A stretch of DNA of 26,599 nucleotides, from positions 1-26,599 of the forward strand of contig JAFADB010000222.1 of NCBI GenBank assembly GCA_023425225.1, written 5' to 3'. Below are positions 25,261 to 26,599 of this stretch, in pieces (the first letter of the stretch is position 1; the number at the start of each line of letters is the position of its first letter). The translations under genes and the position numbers were made by a program. Source of the DNA: Pseudomonadota bacterium. Lineage in GTDB: Bacteria; Pseudomonadota; Gammaproteobacteria; Xanthomonadales; Xanthomonadaceae. The notes under the pieces are model-generated. The model did no database searches. It saw only the letters and a list, made by a program, of their open reading frames with translations, and was not told the origin of the DNA.

Positions 25261-26424
25261 GTGACCCATCCCGCAATCCCCGCTCCCGCGGTGCTCGTCC
25301 TCGAAGACGGTACCGTGTTCGAGGGCGAATCCGTAGGCGCCAACGGCCTGTCCGTCGGCGAAGTGGTGTTCAACACCGCCATGACCGGCTACCAGGAGAT
25401 CGTGACCGATCCGTCCTATGCCCGTCAGATGGTCACGCTGACCTATCCGCACATCGGCAACACCGGCTGCACCGACCAGGACGACGAGGCCCGCCAGGTC
25501 TGGTCGGCCGGCCTGATCGTGCGCGACGTGCCGCGCCGTCCCAGCAACTGGCGCAGCCAGGCGTCGCTGCAGGACTGGCTGGCCGCGCGCGGCGTGGTCG
25601 CCATCGCCGGCATCGATACCCGCAAGCTGACGCGCCTGCTGCGCGAGCGCGGCGCGCAGAACGGCGCGCTGCTGGCCGGCGTCCCGGGCGAGCGGCTCGA
25701 CGTGGAGCAGGCACTGGAAGCGGCACGCAAGTTCCCGGGCCTGAAGGGCATGGACCTGGCCAAGGTGGTCAGCACCGACCGCGCCTACCCGTGGCACGAG
25801 GGCGAGCTGGACCTGGACAAGGGCGAGTTCGTGCGTGCCACGCCGCGCTTCAAGGTCGTGGCCTACGACTACGGGGTCAAGCTCAACATCCTGCGCATGC
25901 TGGCCGAGCGCGGTTGCGACATCACCGTGGTGCCGGCGCAGACCCCGGCCGCCGAGGTGCTGGCGATGAACCCGGACGGCGTGTTCCTGTCCAACGGCCC
26001 GGGCGACCCGGAGCCGTGCGACTATGCCATCGCCGCGATCAGGGAATTCATCGCCCGCAAGGTTCCGACCTTCGGCATCTGCCTGGGCCACCAGCTGCTG
26101 GCGCTGGCCGCCGGCGCGGCCACCACCAAGATGGTCAATGGCCACCACGGCGCCAACCACCCGGTGCAGGACCTGGACAGCGGCAAGGTGATGATCACCT
26201 CGCAGAACCACGGTTTCGCCGTGGACGAATCGACGCTGCCGGGCAACGTGCGGGTCACCCACCGCTCGCTGTTCGACGGCACCAACCAGGGCATCGAACT
26301 GACCGACGCCCCCGCCTTCAGCTTCCAGGGCCACCCGGAAGCCTCGCCTGGACCGCACGATGTCGCACCGCTGTTCGACCGTTTCGTTGCGCTGATGTCG
26401 AACAAGCACGCGGAGAACAACTGA
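25261..26424 (+). CDS. carA: Carbamoyl-phosphate synthase small (glutamine amidotransferase) subunit
   Basis: CarA hydrolyses glutamine and channels ammonia to CarB for carbamoyl phosphate, the shared precursor of arginine and pyrimidines. I place the start at GTG 25261 (MTHPAIPAPAVLVLEDGTVF), giving 387 residues (E. coli 382). The open frame extends upstream to 25099, but that part contains the promoter and has no family likeness. The N-terminal domain shows NTAMTGYQEI (38-47) and GIDTRKLTR. The class I amidotransferase domain has LSNGPGDP (243-250), nucleophile C274 in FGICLGHQ, and H358/E360 in FQGHPEASPGP. carB starts one base after the stop (TGAGATG). Confidence 0.97.
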   Translation: MTHPAIPAPAVLVLEDGTVFEGESVGANGLSVGEVVFNTAMTGYQEIVTDPSYARQMVTLTYPHIGNTGCTDQDDEARQVWSAGLIVRDVPRRPSNWRSQASLQDWLAARGVVAIAGIDTRKLTRLLRERGAQNGALLAGVPGERLDVEQALEAARKFPGLKGMDLAKVVSTDRAYPWHEGELDLDKGEFVRATPRFKVVAYDYGVKLNILRMLAERGCDITVVPAQTPAAEVLAMNPDGVFLSNGPGDPEPCDYAIAAIREFIARKVPTFGICLGHQLLALAAGAATTKMVNGHHGANHPVQDLDSGKVMITSQNHGFAVDESTLPGNVRVTHRSLFDGTNQGIELTDAPAFSFQGHPEASPGPHDVAPLFDRFVALMSNKHAENN

Positions 26425-26425
26425 G

Positions 26426-26599
<174 letters not shown>

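Overview
The window is a chromosomal stretch of a very GC-rich gammaproteobacterium. Gene content and order (dapB-carA-carB, an EF-P-like EfpL, an Lrp-flanked short PutA, feoAB followed by a tiny Cys-rich membrane protein, liu leucine-catabolism genes, REP-like hairpins built on an AGCCGCGATG core) point to the Xanthomonadaceae/Lysobacteraceae (Lysobacter, Luteimonas or a relative). This placement is inferred from protein resemblance, not from a search. I see no rRNA, tRNA, CRISPR array, prophage, transposase or integrase. Base composition looks even throughout, so this is mostly core chromosome.

Layout: (1) 1-4325, minus strand: ftsY (signal-recognition receptor), budC (butanediol/acetoin dehydrogenase, with its own terminator and an FNR-type box), and htpG (Hsp90) with a sigma-32-like promoter and a terminator. 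(2) 4542-8730: rsmD (16S rRNA methyltransferase), a REP-like hairpin, and an Lrp-type regulator divergent from putA (proline to glutamate), with a perfect FNR-type palindrome between them. (3) 8754-11701: a second REP-like hairpin, then serA divergent from a D-2-hydroxyglutarate-dehydrogenase-type flavoenzyme. This pair fits the known SerA/D2HGDH metabolic coupling. (4) 11754-13885: a translationally coupled pair, a small secreted Ser/Gly/Ala-rich protein followed by a secreted two-domain protein with an HExxH zinc-protease-like site and a DUF4105-like His/Cys domain. This is the least understood module here. (5) 13886-14362: non-coding, with decayed inverted GCGGGG repeats. (6) 14363-20541, minus strand: efpL, an HSD10-type 3-hydroxyacyl-CoA dehydrogenase, a PAS-GGDEF-EAL protein overlapping an HMG-CoA lyase gene, a 330-bp gap, and a methylglutaconyl-CoA hydratase. 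This is largely branched-chain amino acid breakdown, with a c-di-GMP protein attached. (7) 20616-23024: feoA-feoB-Cys-rich small protein behind a Fur-like site. (8) 23097-26599: a leaderless-looking PLP aminotransferase, dapB, carA and the start of carB (cut by the window end).

The common theme is amino-acid and nitrogen metabolism: proline, serine, leucine, lysine and carbamoyl phosphate. Oxygen- or iron-responsive control sites (two FNR-type boxes, one Fur-like box) are recognisable. Most genes are ordinary. The points most worth a second look are the secreted HExxH/DUF4105 pair, the two FNR-type boxes, the c-di-GMP gene fused by overlap to leucine catabolism, and the paired REP-like hairpins.
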